From NCBI RefSeq assembly GCF_004402785.1, contig NZ_SOFP01000032.1:21362-85361 (forward strand): a DNA stretch of 64,000 nt, given 5' to 3'. Positions 45,677 to 55,806 of the stretch are shown here, piece after piece (position 1 is the stretch's first letter; every line of letters begins with the position of its first letter). The notes under the pieces are model-generated. The model searched no databases. It was not told where the DNA came from and was given only the letters and a program-made list of their open reading frames with translations. The position numbers and the translations under genes were made by a program. This DNA is from Cryobacterium algoritolerans (GTDB taxonomy: Bacteria; Actinomycetota; Actinomycetes; Actinomycetales; Microbacteriaceae).

Positions 45677-47458
45677 ATGACTCGCATGCGCACGGTTGAC
45701 GCCGCCGTACTGATCCTGGAGAAGGAGAACGCCGTCGAGGCGTTCGGCCTTCCCGGCGCGGCCATCAACCCGTTCTACTCCGCCATGAAGGCTCACGGCG
45801 GCATCCGCCACACCCTGGCCCGCCATGTCGAGGGTGCCTCACACATGGCCGACGGGTACTCCCGGGCGGTCGCCGGCAACATCGGCATCTGCATCGGAAC
45901 CTCCGGTCCGGCCGGCACCGACATGATCACCGGCCTGTACGCGGCCTGGGCCGACTCGATCCCGATCCTCTGCATCACCGGGCAGGCCCCGGTGGCCAAG
46001 CTGCACAAGGAGGACTTTCAGGCGGTGGACATCGAGACCATCGCCCAGACCGTCACCAAGATGGCGATGACAGTGCGGGAACCTGGCCAGATGCCCGGCG
46101 CCTTCCAGAAGGCCTTCCAGCTCATGCGCTCCGGTCGCCCCGGACCGGTGCTGCTCGACCTGCCGATCGACGTGCAGCTTGCGCAGATCGAGTTCGACAT
46201 CGACGCCTACGAGCCGCTGCCGGTGGAGAAGCCGAAGGCCAGTCGCGCCCAGCTGGAGAAGGCCCTCACCCTGCTCACCGCATCTGCCCGGCCGATCATC
46301 ATCGCCGGCGGCGGCGTGATCAACGCCGACGCGAGCGCGCAACTGGTCGAACTGGCCGAAACGCTCGGCGTGCCGGTCGTGCCCACCCTGATGGGGTGGG
46401 GTGCGATCTCCGACGCCCACCCGCTGATGGCGGGCATGGTCGGCCTACAGACCTCCCACCGCTACGGCAATGCGACCCTGCTCGCCTCGGACTTCGTGAT
46501 CGGGATCGGGAACCGCTGGGCCAACCGCCACACCGGCGGCCTCGACACCTACACCGCCGGGCGCACCTTCGTGCACATCGACATCGAGCCGACCCAGATC
46601 GGCCGGGTGTTCTCGCCGCACCTGGGGATCACCTCCGACGCCGGCGCGGCCCTGGACGGGTTGCTCGAGCTGGCCCGGGAACGGCAGCAGGCCGGCACTC
46701 TGCCGGACTACTCCGAGTGGGCCGCCGAGTGCGCCGAACGCAAGGCCACGATGCACCGCAAAACTCACTTCGACACCATCCCGATCAAGCCGCAGCGGGT
46801 CTACGAGGAGATGAACAAGGCGTTCGATCAGGACACCGTGTATGTGACCACGATCGGCCTGTCGCAGATCGCCGGCGCGCAGATGCTGCACGTCTTCGGG
46901 CCCCGCAAGTGGATAAACGCCGCTCAGGCCGGCCCCCTCGGCTGGACCCTGCCGGCCGCGCTCGGCGTGGTGCGGGCCAATCCCGGCGGCACCGTCGTCG
47001 CCCTCTCCGGCGACTACGACTTCCAGTTCATGATCGAAGAGCTCGCGGTCGGCGCCCAGTTCAATCTGCCCTACATCCACGTGGTCGTGAACAACTCCTA
47101 CCTCGGCCTGATCCGCCAGGCCCAGCGCGGCTTCGACATGGACTTCCACGTCTCCCTCGCGTTCGACAACATCAACTCCCCCGACACCAACGGCTACGGC
47201 GTCGACCACGTCGCCGTGGCCGAGGGACTCGGCTGCAAGGCCGTGCGAGTGACCGACCCGGCCGAGCTCAGGCAGGCGTTCGCCACCGCCCATGCAATGC
47301 TGGACCAGTACCGGGTGCCGGTCGTGGTGGAAGTGATCCTGGAACGGGTCACCAATGTCTCGATGGCAGCCGCCGAGATCGACGCGGTGAACGAGTTCGA
47401 GGAGATCGCGTTGACCGAGGCCGACGCGCCGACCGGGAATCTCCCGGTGTGGGTCTAG
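45677..47458 (+). CDS. gcl: glyoxylate carboligase (tartronate-semialdehyde synthase)
   Basis: A 593-residue thiamine-diphosphate and FAD-binding enzyme joining two glyoxylates into tartronate semialdehyde with loss of CO2. The usual catalytic Glu of this superfamily is Val at residue 51 ([10 protein letters not shown]), the known hallmark of Gcl. The ThDP motif [13 protein letters not shown] is intact. GAAGGAG precedes the ATG with good spacing. Confidence 0.96.
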   Translation: MTRMRTVDAAVLILEKENAVEAFGLPGAAINPFYSAMKAHGGIRHTLARHVEGASHMADGYSRAVAGNIGICIGTSGPAGTDMITGLYAAWADSIPILCITGQAPVAKLHKEDFQAVDIETIAQTVTKMAMTVREPGQMPGAFQKAFQLMRSGRPGPVLLDLPIDVQLAQIEFDIDAYEPLPVEKPKASRAQLEKALTLLTASARPIIIAGGGVINADASAQLVELAETLGVPVVPTLMGWGAISDAHPLMAGMVGLQTSHRYGNATLLASDFVIGIGNRWANRHTGGLDTYTAGRTFVHIDIEPTQIGRVFSPHLGITSDAGAALDGLLELARERQQAGTLPDYSEWAAECAERKATMHRKTHFDTIPIKPQRVYEEMNKAFDQDTVYVTTIGLSQIAGAQMLHVFGPRKWINAAQAGPLGWTLPAALGVVRANPGGTVVALSGDYDFQFMIEELAVGAQFNLPYIHVVVNNSYLGLIRQAQRGFDMDFHVSLAFDNINSPDTNGYGVDHVAVAEGLGCKAVRVTDPAELRQAFATAHAMLDQYRVPVVVEVILERVTNVSMAAAEIDAVNEFEEIALTEADAPTGNLPVWV

Positions 47459-47466
47459 AGGGCATC

Positions 47467-48648
47467 GTGCGCGTCGTCATCGCCCCGGATAAGTTCAAGG
47501 GCTCCCTCTCCGCACCAGAGGTCGCAAGCCATCTGGAGGCAGGGCTGCGAGCCGCAGCCGCGAGCCGCGGCTACCCGATCGACGTGCTCTGCATTCCCGT
47601 GGCCGACGGCGGCGAAGGAACCGTCGACGCCGCGGTCGGCGCGGGCTTCGAGCGCCGCATCGTCACGGTCAGCGGTTCTACCGGCCAACCGGTTCCGGCG
47701 GCCTTCGCCGTGCGCGGCGCCGAAGCAGTGATCGAGATGGCCGCCGCGTCGGGCCTCGATCAGCTGCCCGGCGGCATCCGGGACCCGCTGGGTGCGACCA
47801 GCCGGGGAACCGGGGAGCTGATTCGCGCCGCGCTGGACGCGGGATGCCGGCGCATCATTCTGGCGATCGGCGGAAGCGCCTGCACCGACGGCGGCTCGGG
47901 GCTGCTGCGCGCGATCGGGGCCCGCTTCCTGGGCGCCGACGCAGCCGACCTCGCTGAGGGTGGTGCCGCCCTGGTCGGGTTGCAGCACATCGACCTGTCC
48001 GGGCTGGACAGTCGCCTGTCCGAGACAAGCATTCTGCTCGCCAGTGATGTCGACAATCCGCTCCTCGGCGAGCGTGGCGCCGCCAGGGTCTTCGGTGCTC
48101 AGAAGGGCGCCTCCCCGACTGACATCGTTGTCCTCGAAGCCGCCCTGTCCCGGTTCGTCGTCGTGCTGACGGATGCCGGCGGGCTGGCGGCGGACGCCGA
48201 GAACGCGCCGGGCGCGGGTGCGGCGGGTGGGGTCGGCTATGCCGCTCTGGCCGTTCTCGGCGCCACTCGGAGACCCGGAATCGACATCGTCCTGGAGCTC
48301 ACCGACTTTGAGAATCAGCTGGCAGGTGCGGATCTCGTCATCACCGGCGAAGGAAGCCTGGACCACCAGAGCCTCGCCGGCAAGACTCCCGTCGGTGTCG
48401 CCCGCGCCGCCTCCCGTGCGGGAATCCCCGTCGTCGCGGTGTGCGGTCGAACGACCCTCAATCAGGACGAACTCCAGCGCGCGGGGTTTCACGAGGTCTA
48501 CTCGCTCACTGACCTCGAATCCGATCCCGCCGTCAGCATGAGCAAGGCGGGGCCGCTCCTGGAGCGTATCGGTCACCGCATCGGCTGGCGCCACGCATCC
48601 GGCGAGACCGAGCCTCGGCACGCCGCCGCAACCTCGGTCACCGGCTGA
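47467..48648 (+). CDS. glxK: glycerate 2-kinase
   Basis: A 393-residue glycerate kinase of the GarK/GlxK family: IAPDKFKGSLSA at the start, GGSACTDGGSGLLRA, and GEGSLDHQSLAGK. It phosphorylates D-glycerate to 2-phosphoglycerate, feeding glycolysis. GTG 47467 has GAGGG four bases upstream and lies 9 bases after the gcl stop; a GTG at 47452 overlapping gcl is an alternative. The C-terminal 20 residues are a nonconserved tail. Confidence 0.92.
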   Translation: MRVVIAPDKFKGSLSAPEVASHLEAGLRAAAASRGYPIDVLCIPVADGGEGTVDAAVGAGFERRIVTVSGSTGQPVPAAFAVRGAEAVIEMAAASGLDQLPGGIRDPLGATSRGTGELIRAALDAGCRRIILAIGGSACTDGGSGLLRAIGARFLGADAADLAEGGAALVGLQHIDLSGLDSRLSETSILLASDVDNPLLGERGAARVFGAQKGASPTDIVVLEAALSRFVVVLTDAGGLAADAENAPGAGAAGGVGYAALAVLGATRRPGIDIVLELTDFENQLAGADLVITGEGSLDHQSLAGKTPVGVARAASRAGIPVVAVCGRTTLNQDELQRAGFHEVYSLTDLESDPAVSMSKAGPLLERIGHRIGWRHASGETEPRHAAATSVTG

Positions 48649-48819
48649 ACGACGCCAGCAGCGAAGGGCTGCGATCCGAGGAATAAAACGCTGCGGCAGC
48701 AGCATCCAGACCGCATTCAACCGCTCCACCCCGATTCACTGGACTTGCTCGACGGAACATTCCGCTTGACGTGCAGACGGCGAATCGGGTCATCGCTCAA
48801 GAACAACAAAGGAGTTATC

Positions 48820-50559
48820 GTGAGCCCTTTCATCCAAATCCTCGACCCCGTGTGGGGATCCCTCGCTTTTTCCGCAGCCTGCGCCGCCCTGCCGCTGGTA
48901 CTACTGTTCGTGCTCCTCGGAGTGTTCCGCGTGAAGGCCGCGAAGGCGGCCCTTGCCGGCCTTTCCCTGGCGCTTCTGCTGGCCATCTTCGTGTGGCGAA
49001 TGCCCGTCGACCAGGCGCTGAGCGCCACCGCAGCCGGGGCGTTCTACGGGCTGTTCCCCATTCTCTGGATTCTGATCAACGCCCTGTGGGTGTACAAGCT
49101 GACGGTGGCCACCCCCTGGTTCGAGGTTCTCGGTCGCACGATCCGTTCGATCTCCAACGACCTGCGCATCCTGTCAATCCTGATCGCGTTCTGCTTCGGC
49201 GCGCTGCTGGAGTCCCTCGCCGGCTTCGGCGCCCCGGTCGCTATCACCGCCGCCATGCTGATGGCCGCGGGAATGAAGCCGCTCAAGTCCGCCATGGTGT
49301 CGCTGCTGGCCAACACGGCCCCGGTGGCGTTCGGCGCCATGGCCGCCCCGATCATCGCCCTCAACGGCGTCACCGGCCTTCCGATCCAGGAGCTCGCCTC
49401 GATGGCCGGCCGTCAGACGCCGTTCATCGCCGTGCTGGTTCCACTGGTCCTCGTCTTCATCGTCGACGGCAAGCGCGGGGTCAAGCAGACCTGGCCGGTG
49501 GCCCTGGTCGCCGGTGTCGTCTTCGGAGTGGCCCAGTTCGTGACGGCGAACTTCTTCGCCGTTGAGCTGACGGATGTGGTGGCCGCCGTCACCACCGTAT
49601 CTGTCGTTCTGGTCATGCTGCGCTTCTGGCAGCCGGACGAGGCCATGGGCCTGAACGACGACGTCGAACTGGTCGGTGCCGAGAGTCTGGTACGCACGAC
49701 CGTGGATGCCGCGGTTCCCGCAACCGCTCTGCGCAGCACCCCCACGACCGCGATCAAGACGGCGCGACGCGCCGCCGGCGTCCCCGACCTGACCGACAAC
49801 ACCCGCCCGGAACCGCGCCAGGTGTGGAAGGCCATCGCCCCCTATCTGATCATCATGGCCATCTTCTCGGTCGCCCAGATCCCGGCCATCAAGGCCTGGC
49901 TCGGCGTCGTGGGCAGTGTGACCTTCGCCTGGCCCGGACTGGACGTGACCAACGCGGCCGGAGCCCCGGCGCCGGCCACGATGTTCAAGCTCGACCACCT
50001 CAAGGCCACCGGCACCCTGCTGTTCTTCTCCGGCCTGATCACCATGGCCCTCTACAAGGTCTCCCCTCGCCAGGGCCTGACGATCTATAGGGACACCCTC
50101 GCGCAGCTGCGCTGGACGATCGTCACCGTCACGTCCGTGCTGGCCCTCTCGTTCGTGATGAACCTGTCCGGCCAGACCGCCTCCCTGGGCGCCTACCTGG
50201 CCACCGCCGGCGTCTTCTTCGCCGTGATCTCACCCCTGATCGGCTGGATCGGCGTAGCCCTGACCGGCTCCGACACCTCCTCCAACGCGCTCTTCGGGCA
50301 GCTGCAGGTCACCGCCGCCAACGCGACCGGCCTGTCGCCGGTACTGATGGCCGCGGCCAACTCGTCGGCCGGCGTTCTGGGCAAGATGCTCTCACTCCAG
50401 AATCTGGCCGTGGCGGCCGCCGCCGCCGGTTTGCAGGGAGCGGAGAGCGCGCTGTTCCGCAAGCTCGTCGGCTGGAGCCTGGGTCTTCTCGTGCTGATCA
50501 CGATCCTGATCGTGCTGCAGTCCACACCGGTGCTTTCCTGGATGGTCCCCGGCTCCTAA
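48820..50559 (+). CDS. lctP: L-lactate/glycolate permease (LctP family)
   Basis: A 579-residue permease of the LctP/GlcA family with about 12 membrane segments; recognisable parts are GALLESLAGFGAPVAITAAML and, late, GSDTSSNALFGQLQV. It imports lactate or glycolate with protons. GTG 48820 has AAAGGAG seven bases upstream. Last gene of the plus-strand operon, directly before a strong terminator; glycolate is the likely substrate by context. Confidence 0.92.
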   Translation: MSPFIQILDPVWGSLAFSAACAALPLVLLFVLLGVFRVKAAKAALAGLSLALLLAIFVWRMPVDQALSATAAGAFYGLFPILWILINALWVYKLTVATPWFEVLGRTIRSISNDLRILSILIAFCFGALLESLAGFGAPVAITAAMLMAAGMKPLKSAMVSLLANTAPVAFGAMAAPIIALNGVTGLPIQELASMAGRQTPFIAVLVPLVLVFIVDGKRGVKQTWPVALVAGVVFGVAQFVTANFFAVELTDVVAAVTTVSVVLVMLRFWQPDEAMGLNDDVELVGAESLVRTTVDAAVPATALRSTPTTAIKTARRAAGVPDLTDNTRPEPRQVWKAIAPYLIIMAIFSVAQIPAIKAWLGVVGSVTFAWPGLDVTNAAGAPAPATMFKLDHLKATGTLLFFSGLITMALYKVSPRQGLTIYRDTLAQLRWTIVTVTSVLALSFVMNLSGQTASLGAYLATAGVFFAVISPLIGWIGVALTGSDTSSNALFGQLQVTAANATGLSPVLMAAANSSAGVLGKMLSLQNLAVAAAAAGLQGAESALFRKLVGWSLGLLVLITILIVLQSTPVLSWMVPGS

Positions 50560-50579
50560 CGGTTCCGGTTCTGCCTTCG

Positions 50580-50620
50580 GGCCCAACCACAGGTGTTCCC
50601 CCTGTGGTTGGGCCTTCGTC
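50580..50620 (+). terminator. rho-independent terminator after the permease
   Basis: A perfect 14-bp stem GGCCCAACCACAGG / CCTGTGGTTGGGCC (50580-50593, 50601-50614) with a 7-base loop, followed by TTCGTCGTCC. It lies 20 bases after the permease stop and also faces the convergent TSUP gene. Confidence 0.88.
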
Positions 50621-50714
50621 GTCCCCGCCCACCGTGCCCGTCGGTCCGGCCCGATGCACCTCCGCCCCCAGCCCGGGTCCAGCCCGCCGAGCCCCGCGAT
50701 GGTCGAGCGTGTCT

Positions 50715-50915
50715 CGTGCTCCCCGTGGCGCAGGTTGCGGAGGCAGGCGCAGGTTCTGGCGTGCGCCGGCTGCTCCAGCCTGAGCCACGAGCCTCGCAGC
50801 CCGGCCACCGGACGGGCCCGAACACCGGGAGGCAAGCGTGCTTCTCGTGGCGCAGGGTGCGGAAGCGGGCGCATGTTCCAGCGCGCGCCGGCTGCTCCAG
50901 CCTGAGCCAGGAGCC
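50715..50915. repeat. 122-bp-spaced imperfect direct repeat
   Basis: Two copies of about 78 bp (50715-50793 and 50837-50915) share CGTGGCGCAGGnTGCGGAnGC and CCGGCTGCTCCAGCCTGAGC, offset by exactly 122 bp. On the minus strand both read GSWLRLEQPA-like peptides, but no gene is supported. It fills the 396-base gap between the convergent glycolate operons. Confidence 0.8.
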
Positions 50916-50955
50916 ACCGACCGCCTCACGGCGTGCTGCTACCTGGAGACTCGCG

Positions 50956-51741
50956 TCAGCTGCGCGGACGCCTGATGGCGCGCACGGTCAGTTGCGCGGC
51001 GACCGCCGTCAGGAACACGGCGAAAACGACGCTGCCGACGAACGGATCGATGGACCTGGCCAGCCACACCCCCAGCGCGGTGGTGGTGCACGCGGCGAGG
51101 CCGATCAGGCCGGCACCGATGAGGTTCACATTCAGCCAGCGCATGTTGCCGATGGTGCCGGAGATCGCGGCGGGGATCATCATCATCAGAGACGTGCCGC
51201 GCGCCACCAGGTCACTCGCCCCGAACAGCAGCATCAGCGCCGGAACCACGACGATGCCGCCCCCGACCCCAAGGAGACCCGACAGCACGCCGGTGCCCAG
51301 TCCGAGCACGGCCAGCGCGATGCCAGTGACCACGGTGGTCTCGAACGGTTGCCCGCGGTCGGGGATCGCAAGGAACAGAACGACGATCACGACGGCCAGG
51401 AAGGCCACGAAGGCGAATTGGAGGGCGCGCACCGGAACGCGCGGCAGCAGCCAGGTTCCGCCCTGTGCGCCGATCACGGCTCCGCCGGCGAGAATCAGCG
51501 CTGCGATCCACGCGACATTGCCGGTGACCCCGTAGGAGAGGGCGCCCACGGTCGCGGTGGGCACGATCGCCGCGAGCGAGGTCCCGGCGGCGAGGCGCTG
51601 CCCATAACCGAGCATCAGCACCAGGGCCGGAACGATGAGGACACCGCCGCCGACGCCGAACAACCCGGAGAGCAGCCCCGCGACGAGGCCGACCAGCAGG
51701 TGCAGGATCACTCGGCGAGGGGTCCAGGTCTTCTCGGTCAT
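50956..51741 (-). CDS. TSUP (TauE/SafE) family membrane transporter
   Basis: A 261-residue protein with the two-fold TSUP repeat: GLLSGLFGVGGGVLIVPALVLM and GVLSGLLGVGGGIVVVPALMLL. About eight membrane segments. ATG 51741 with GAAGGA upstream. Last gene of the minus-strand glycolate oxidation operon; TSUP proteins move sulfur-containing or small organic anions, so export or uptake of a 2-carbon acid is possible (inference). Confidence 0.88.
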   Translation of the reverse strand: MTEKTWTPRRVILHLLVGLVAGLLSGLFGVGGGVLIVPALVLMLGYGQRLAAGTSLAAIVPTATVGALSYGVTGNVAWIAALILAGGAVIGAQGGTWLLPRVPVRALQFAFVAFLAVVIVVLFLAIPDRGQPFETTVVTGIALAVLGLGTGVLSGLLGVGGGIVVVPALMLLFGASDLVARGTSLMMMIPAAISGTIGNMRWLNVNLIGAGLIGLAACTTTALGVWLARSIDPFVGSVVFAVFLTAVAAQLTVRAIRRPRS

Positions 51742-51772
51742 GGGTGTCGTCCTTCCTGTGGCCCGGCCGCGG

Positions 51773-53518
51773 TCAGCGGCCGACCCGTCCGAACAGGGCT
51801 GCAATCGGGGCGATGACGAGCGGACGTGCCGCGAAGACGCCACCCGCGATGACGAGGAGCGAGACGGCGAAGATCCCAAGGCCAGTCCAGTTCACGACGT
51901 CCTGGCCGGCATACATGTGGTTCAGGTTGCGCAGCGCACCGGTGGCGAGAACCAGGGTGATGTGGAAGGCGATGAAGACCACGAAGTAGAGCATCACGGG
52001 GAAGTGCACCGCCCGGGCGACCTCGATCGGATAGATCTTGTTCGGCCTGGTGGCGCCCTTCGGCCACAGGCCCGACATGCGCACTCCGGTCGCGGCGGCC
52101 AGCGGCGCGGCGAGGAACACCGTGCCGAAGTAGGCCAGTTGTTGCAGGCCGTTGTAGTTGACCCAGCCGTTCTCGGTGGGCCAGTCCAGCGACACATATT
52201 GCAGGCCGGCCGAGATGGCGTTCGGGAACACGTCCCAGCTGGTGGGAACGATCCGTACCCATTGTCCGGTCGCGAACAGCAGCACCACGAAGACAACACC
52301 GTTCAGGAACCACAGCAGGTCCAGGGCCTGGTGGAACCAGATCGTCAGGCTGATTTTGCGTTTGGGGTTCCACTTGGGGGTCCAGAAGACCGTGGGTCGC
52401 TTCTCCGCGCGGGTCTGCAGACCAGACCGGATGATCAGCAAGATCAAGAACACGTTGAAGAAGTGCGCCCAACTCAACCACCAGGGGATGCCGACTGGTG
52501 CCCCGTCGGGCAGGCGAGACTCGCCCGGGTAGTCGGCGAGGAAGTCCTGCAGCGGCTCGGTGCCGAGAAGCCAGCGCACGAACAGCATCGCCAGCACCCC
52601 GAACACCAGAACCGCGGCGCCGGCAAGGACCCCGATGCCTGTCCACTGCCGGAGGGTGCGGCCGCGATAGCGACGGCGTTCCGGCGCGGGAGGTTGGGCG
52701 GGCCCGGGAAGCTGTGACGGCTCTGCTGACTGCGCGGGCCCGGGATCCTCGGCCTGCCCAGAACTCGCGGCCAGCCGCTCCGTCGGCTTCTCGACCGACG
52801 CGGCGGCCGTGGCCGCGGACGCCGACGCGGCGGCGGTGACCGAGGACGCGACCGTGGACGCGGTCTCGCTCCCCACCACTGTGGCGGAGTCATCGAGAGG
52901 GGCGACGGCGACGACCGAGGTGACAGCGTCGACCGCGATCACCGGCACCGCGCGCGGCGGCGGCCACGCGTCGCTGCCCACGGTTCGCGGCAGGCCGCGC
53001 CGTTGGAGGATCGCGTCGACGCCGAGCTCCGCTGCCTGCGCAGGGGGAACCGAAGCCGTGACCTCACCAGCGACCGGGCCCGTGGCGAGCCCGGTGGCCG
53101 CACCCGGAACCGAGCCCGTTGCGGAAACCACCGCCGGAGCCACCTGAGCCACGCCCCCTGCGAGACCGGTTGCGATGCCCGCAGCGCGCGCGGCGGCATC
53201 CGTCACCCGCGGCAACCCGCGACGGATGCCGTGGGTTGCCACGGAGGACGCCGGCGCCTGTGTCGGCGCCTGGGCCTGGGCCTGGGTCTGGGCCTGGGTC
53301 TGGGCCTGGGTCTGGGCCTGGGTCGTGCCCTGGGCCTGCGCTTGGGTCAGCGGCTGTGCCGGCGTCGCGAGCACGTCGGTGCCGGCATCGGCTTGGGCCG
53401 GAGAAGCCGGGCCAGCGGGCAGCGCGGCCCCTGCCCGCGGCGGCGGCCAGGGTGCTCCCGCCCCGCTGACCCGGGGCAACCCGCTGCGCCTGAGACCTGC
53501 CGGCGTACGGGACTCCAT
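51773..53518 (-). CDS. di-heme cytochrome b-type membrane protein with repetitive cytoplasmic arm
   Basis: ATG 53518 with AAGGGG upstream gives 581 residues. The first 285 or so are low-complexity and contain three copies of an RRGLPR-type motif ([47 protein letters not shown]) and a QAQT repeat. The C-terminal part has 4-5 membrane helices with histidines at about 352, 396, 505 and 519, the four-ligand arrangement of a bis-heme cytochrome b561/FdnI-like domain. Placed five bases after etfA, it probably passes electrons from ETF to the quinone pool (inference). Confidence 0.8.
   Translation of the reverse strand: MESRTPAGLRRSGLPRVSGAGAPWPPPRAGAALPAGPASPAQADAGTDVLATPAQPLTQAQAQGTTQAQTQAQTQAQTQAQAQAPTQAPASSVATHGIRRGLPRVTDAAARAAGIATGLAGGVAQVAPAVVSATGSVPGAATGLATGPVAGEVTASVPPAQAAELGVDAILQRRGLPRTVGSDAWPPPRAVPVIAVDAVTSVVAVAPLDDSATVVGSETASTVASSVTAAASASAATAAASVEKPTERLAASSGQAEDPGPAQSAEPSQLPGPAQPPAPERRRYRGRTLRQWTGIGVLAGAAVLVFGVLAMLFVRWLLGTEPLQDFLADYPGESRLPDGAPVGIPWWLSWAHFFNVFLILLIIRSGLQTRAEKRPTVFWTPKWNPKRKISLTIWFHQALDLLWFLNGVVFVVLLFATGQWVRIVPTSWDVFPNAISAGLQYVSLDWPTENGWVNYNGLQQLAYFGTVFLAAPLAAATGVRMSGLWPKGATRPNKIYPIEVARAVHFPVMLYFVVFIAFHITLVLATGALRNLNHMYAGQDVVNWTGLGIFAVSLLVIAGGVFAARPLVIAPIAALFGRVGR
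53270..53345 (-). repeat. 12-bp tandem repeat coding QAQT
   Basis: Within the cytochrome b gene, units of CTGGGCCTGGGT/CTGGGTCTGGGC repeat at least five times and encode the QAQTQAQT stretch. Frame-neutral length changes are expected. Confidence 0.85.
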
Positions 53519-53523
53519 GATCT

Positions 53524-54510
53524 CTACCCCTTCTGCGCGGCCAGCGCCGAGATCAGCTGGGGTACCACGGTAAACAGATCGCCGACCACGCCGATGTCGG
53601 CGATCTCGAAGATGGGCGCTTCGGGGTCCTTGTTGATCGCGACGATCGTCTTTGCGGTCTGCATGCCTGCTCGATGCTGGATGGCCCCGGAGATGCCGAG
53701 CGCAATGTATAGCTGTGGGGAGACCGACACCCCGGTCTGCCCCACCTGGCACGAATGCGGCACGTAGCCGGAATCAACGGCCACCCGCGATGCTCCCACC
53801 GCCGCGCCGAGCACGTCGGCGAGCTGTTCGACCAGGGCGAAGTCCTCGGCGGAGCCGACCCCGCGGCCGCCTGCGACCACTCGGGCCGCGCCGCGCAGCT
53901 CCGGCCGCGACGAGGTCGACCCCGTTGGCGCGAAGGATTCGATGGTGGCGGCCGGCCGGTCGGCGGCGGGAACGTCGAGGGTGTCGATCGTTGGGGTCAC
54001 AGCGGCGGCTCGGTCTTCGACCGCGCCGACGCGCACGGACACCACCGGGATCCCGAAGGTCACCGTCGAGACCACATCCCAGACACCACCGTAGACCGAG
54101 TGGTGGGCGATGATTCCTTCGGCGTCGCGGTCCACCCCGACGGCATCCACCGCGAGTGCGTTCCGGGTGCGCACGGCGAAGCGTCCGGCCACGTCGCGGC
54201 CGTCGATCGTGTTCGCGATCAGCACCGCGGCCGGGTTGACCTGCTCATACGCGGCGACGAGGGCGTCGACGAGCGGCGCGGTCAGAACGGTGAGCAGAGC
54301 GGATGCCTCGGCCACCAGCACCCGTTCGGCGCCCAGGGCGCCGGCCGCGACTGCGGCCGCCTGCCCGAGCCCCGCGGGTGCGACGACCAGGGCGACGGGC
54401 GTGCCGACGCGTTTGGCTGCGCCGAGCAACTCGGCGGCGCTCGTGGGGAGCGCACCGGACGGCAGGACCGGCAGAAGCACGAGAATGGGGTCACCGGAGT
54501 GTTCGGACAT
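53524..54510 (-). CDS. etfA: electron transfer flavoprotein alpha subunit
   Basis: A 328-residue EtfA: the C-terminal FAD domain carries [36 protein letters not shown] and [19 protein letters not shown] 54510 begins one base after the etfB stop. It binds FAD and relays electrons between a dehydrogenase and the membrane. Its operon position between glcD and a membrane cytochrome suggests GlcD is its electron donor. Confidence 0.93.
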   Translation of the reverse strand: MSEHSGDPILVLLPVLPSGALPTSAAELLGAAKRVGTPVALVVAPAGLGQAAAVAAGALGAERVLVAEASALLTVLTAPLVDALVAAYEQVNPAAVLIANTIDGRDVAGRFAVRTRNALAVDAVGVDRDAEGIIAHHSVYGGVWDVVSTVTFGIPVVSVRVGAVEDRAAAVTPTIDTLDVPAADRPAATIESFAPTGSTSSRPELRGAARVVAGGRGVGSAEDFALVEQLADVLGAAVGASRVAVDSGYVPHSCQVGQTGVSVSPQLYIALGISGAIQHRAGMQTAKTIVAINKDPEAPIFEIADIGVVGDLFTVVPQLISALAAQKG

Positions 54511-54511
54511 G

Positions 54512-55285
54512 TCACACCAATCTGTTCTGCAGGAGGTAGTCGGCGAGCTGAGTGCCCGCGTCACCGTCGTCGACGATCTTGATGCCCGCGCTGCGGGTCG
54601 GTTTCTCGGAGACCGCGATCATGATCGAGCGAGGCTGATCGGCATCCGCGTCGACGCCGAGTTCGGCGAGGCTCGCGGTGTCGATGGCCTTCTTCTTCGC
54701 CGCCATGATGCCCTTGAAGCCGGGAAAGCGAGCGTCAGGGAGCCGCTCGCTGATGGAGACGATGGCGGGCAGCTGGGCGGTGATGGTGATCACGCCCCCG
54801 TCGGTTTCACGCTCGCCGCGAATATCGGCGTCCGAGATCACGAGCCTGTCCAGGCTTGTCGCGTGTGCCACCCCGAGTCGCTCGGCCATCATGGCCGGAA
54901 TCGCGCCGGCGTTGCCGTCGGTGGAGACGTCTCCGGCGATGACCAGATCGAAGCCGATGCGTTCAACGGCTTTCGCGAGCACCTCGGCCGTGAGGGTGAG
55001 ATCGGCGCCCGACAGGCCCGCGTCGAGCACGTGGAAACCGCTGGTCGCGCCCATCGCCAGCGCTTTGCGCAGCGCGGACGGAACGGACGCCGGCCCGACC
55101 GACAGCACGACGACCTCGGTGCCCGGATTCGACTCGGCGAACGAGACGGCCGTCTCGGTGGCCCGCTCGCTGATCTCGTCGAGCACTCGGTCGTTGGCCT
55201 CGCGATCGACGAGTCCGGTCTCGAGGTTGAGCTTGCGTTCACTGTAGGTGTCGGGAACTTCCTTCACCAAAACGACGATCTTCAT
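54512..55285 (-). CDS. etfB: electron transfer flavoprotein beta subunit
   Basis: A 257-residue Etf[20 protein letters not shown] at the start, [26 protein letters not shown] and [21 protein letters not shown] in the recognition-loop region. ATG 55285; 68 bp separate it from the GlcG-like gene, the largest gap in this operon, and hold no terminator. Whether it has the extra NADH-binding features of bifurcating ETF cannot be judged by eye. Confidence 0.93.
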   Translation of the reverse strand: MKIVVLVKEVPDTYSERKLNLETGLVDREANDRVLDEISERATETAVSFAESNPGTEVVVLSVGPASVPSALRKALAMGATSGFHVLDAGLSGADLTLTAEVLAKAVERIGFDLVIAGDVSTDGNAGAIPAMMAERLGVAHATSLDRLVISDADIRGERETDGGVITITAQLPAIVSISERLPDARFPGFKGIMAAKKKAIDTASLAELGVDADADQPRSIMIAVSEKPTRSAGIKIVDDGDAGTQLADYLLQNRLV

Positions 55286-55353
55286 CTTCGAGCCTTCCGT
55301 CTATCAGGTCGATCTGTCTGGTTCATCTGTGGGGTGACCCGGTGAGGCGGCCG

Positions 55354-55806
55354 CTAGGCGGCCGGCACCGGGTCTGCGCCGAGGGCGTCCAGCACGGCCG
55401 CCGCGATCTGGGCATCCATCGGAGGCGGGCCCCCCGCGACACCGAGACCGCCGACGTGGATGCCGTCGAAACCGATGGGGACGCCACCGGCCACGCCGGT
55501 GAGCAGCCCGCCGGTTCCGTGCTCGAGAGGCACGGCCAGGGCGGCGGGCACCAGCGAGCTCGGGCGCCGGGTTGAGGCACCCGTGTTCGCCTTGCGCCGG
55601 CTGGTCTCCACGCTGTGCGGCGTCGTGCCGTCGGCGCGGCCGTAGGCCACGAGGCCCAAGCCGGGGTCGACCACCGTCGCGGCGACGTTCACGCCCACCT
55701 TCGCGCCCTCTTCGATCGCCAGGGCAATCGCGCGGGCTGCGGTCTCGTAGCCGATCGTGGGAATCGCCGTATAGGTCGGGGTCGTGGTGTTCGTGTGCGG
55801 CGGCAT
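55354..55806 (-). CDS. GlcG/HbpS-family protein
   Basis: A 150-residue protein of the GlcG/HbpS (DUF336) family: ARAIALAIEEGAKVGVNVAATVVDPGLGLVAYGRADG, SVETSRRKANT, and GGVPIGFDGIHVGGLGVAGG. Members occur in glycolate operons or as heme-responsive proteins. The start overlaps the glcD stop (TGATG), so it is translationally coupled. Confidence 0.88.
   Translation of the reverse strand: MPPHTNTTTPTYTAIPTIGYETAARAIALAIEEGAKVGVNVAATVVDPGLGLVAYGRADGTTPHSVETSRRKANTGASTRRPSSLVPAALAVPLEHGTGGLLTGVAGGVPIGFDGIHVGGLGVAGGPPPMDAQIAAAVLDALGADPVPAA

Noticed and set aside
46396..47466. Upstream extension of the glycerate kinase frame through gcl
   Set aside because: It overlaps gcl completely; family similarity starts only at the GTG at 47467.
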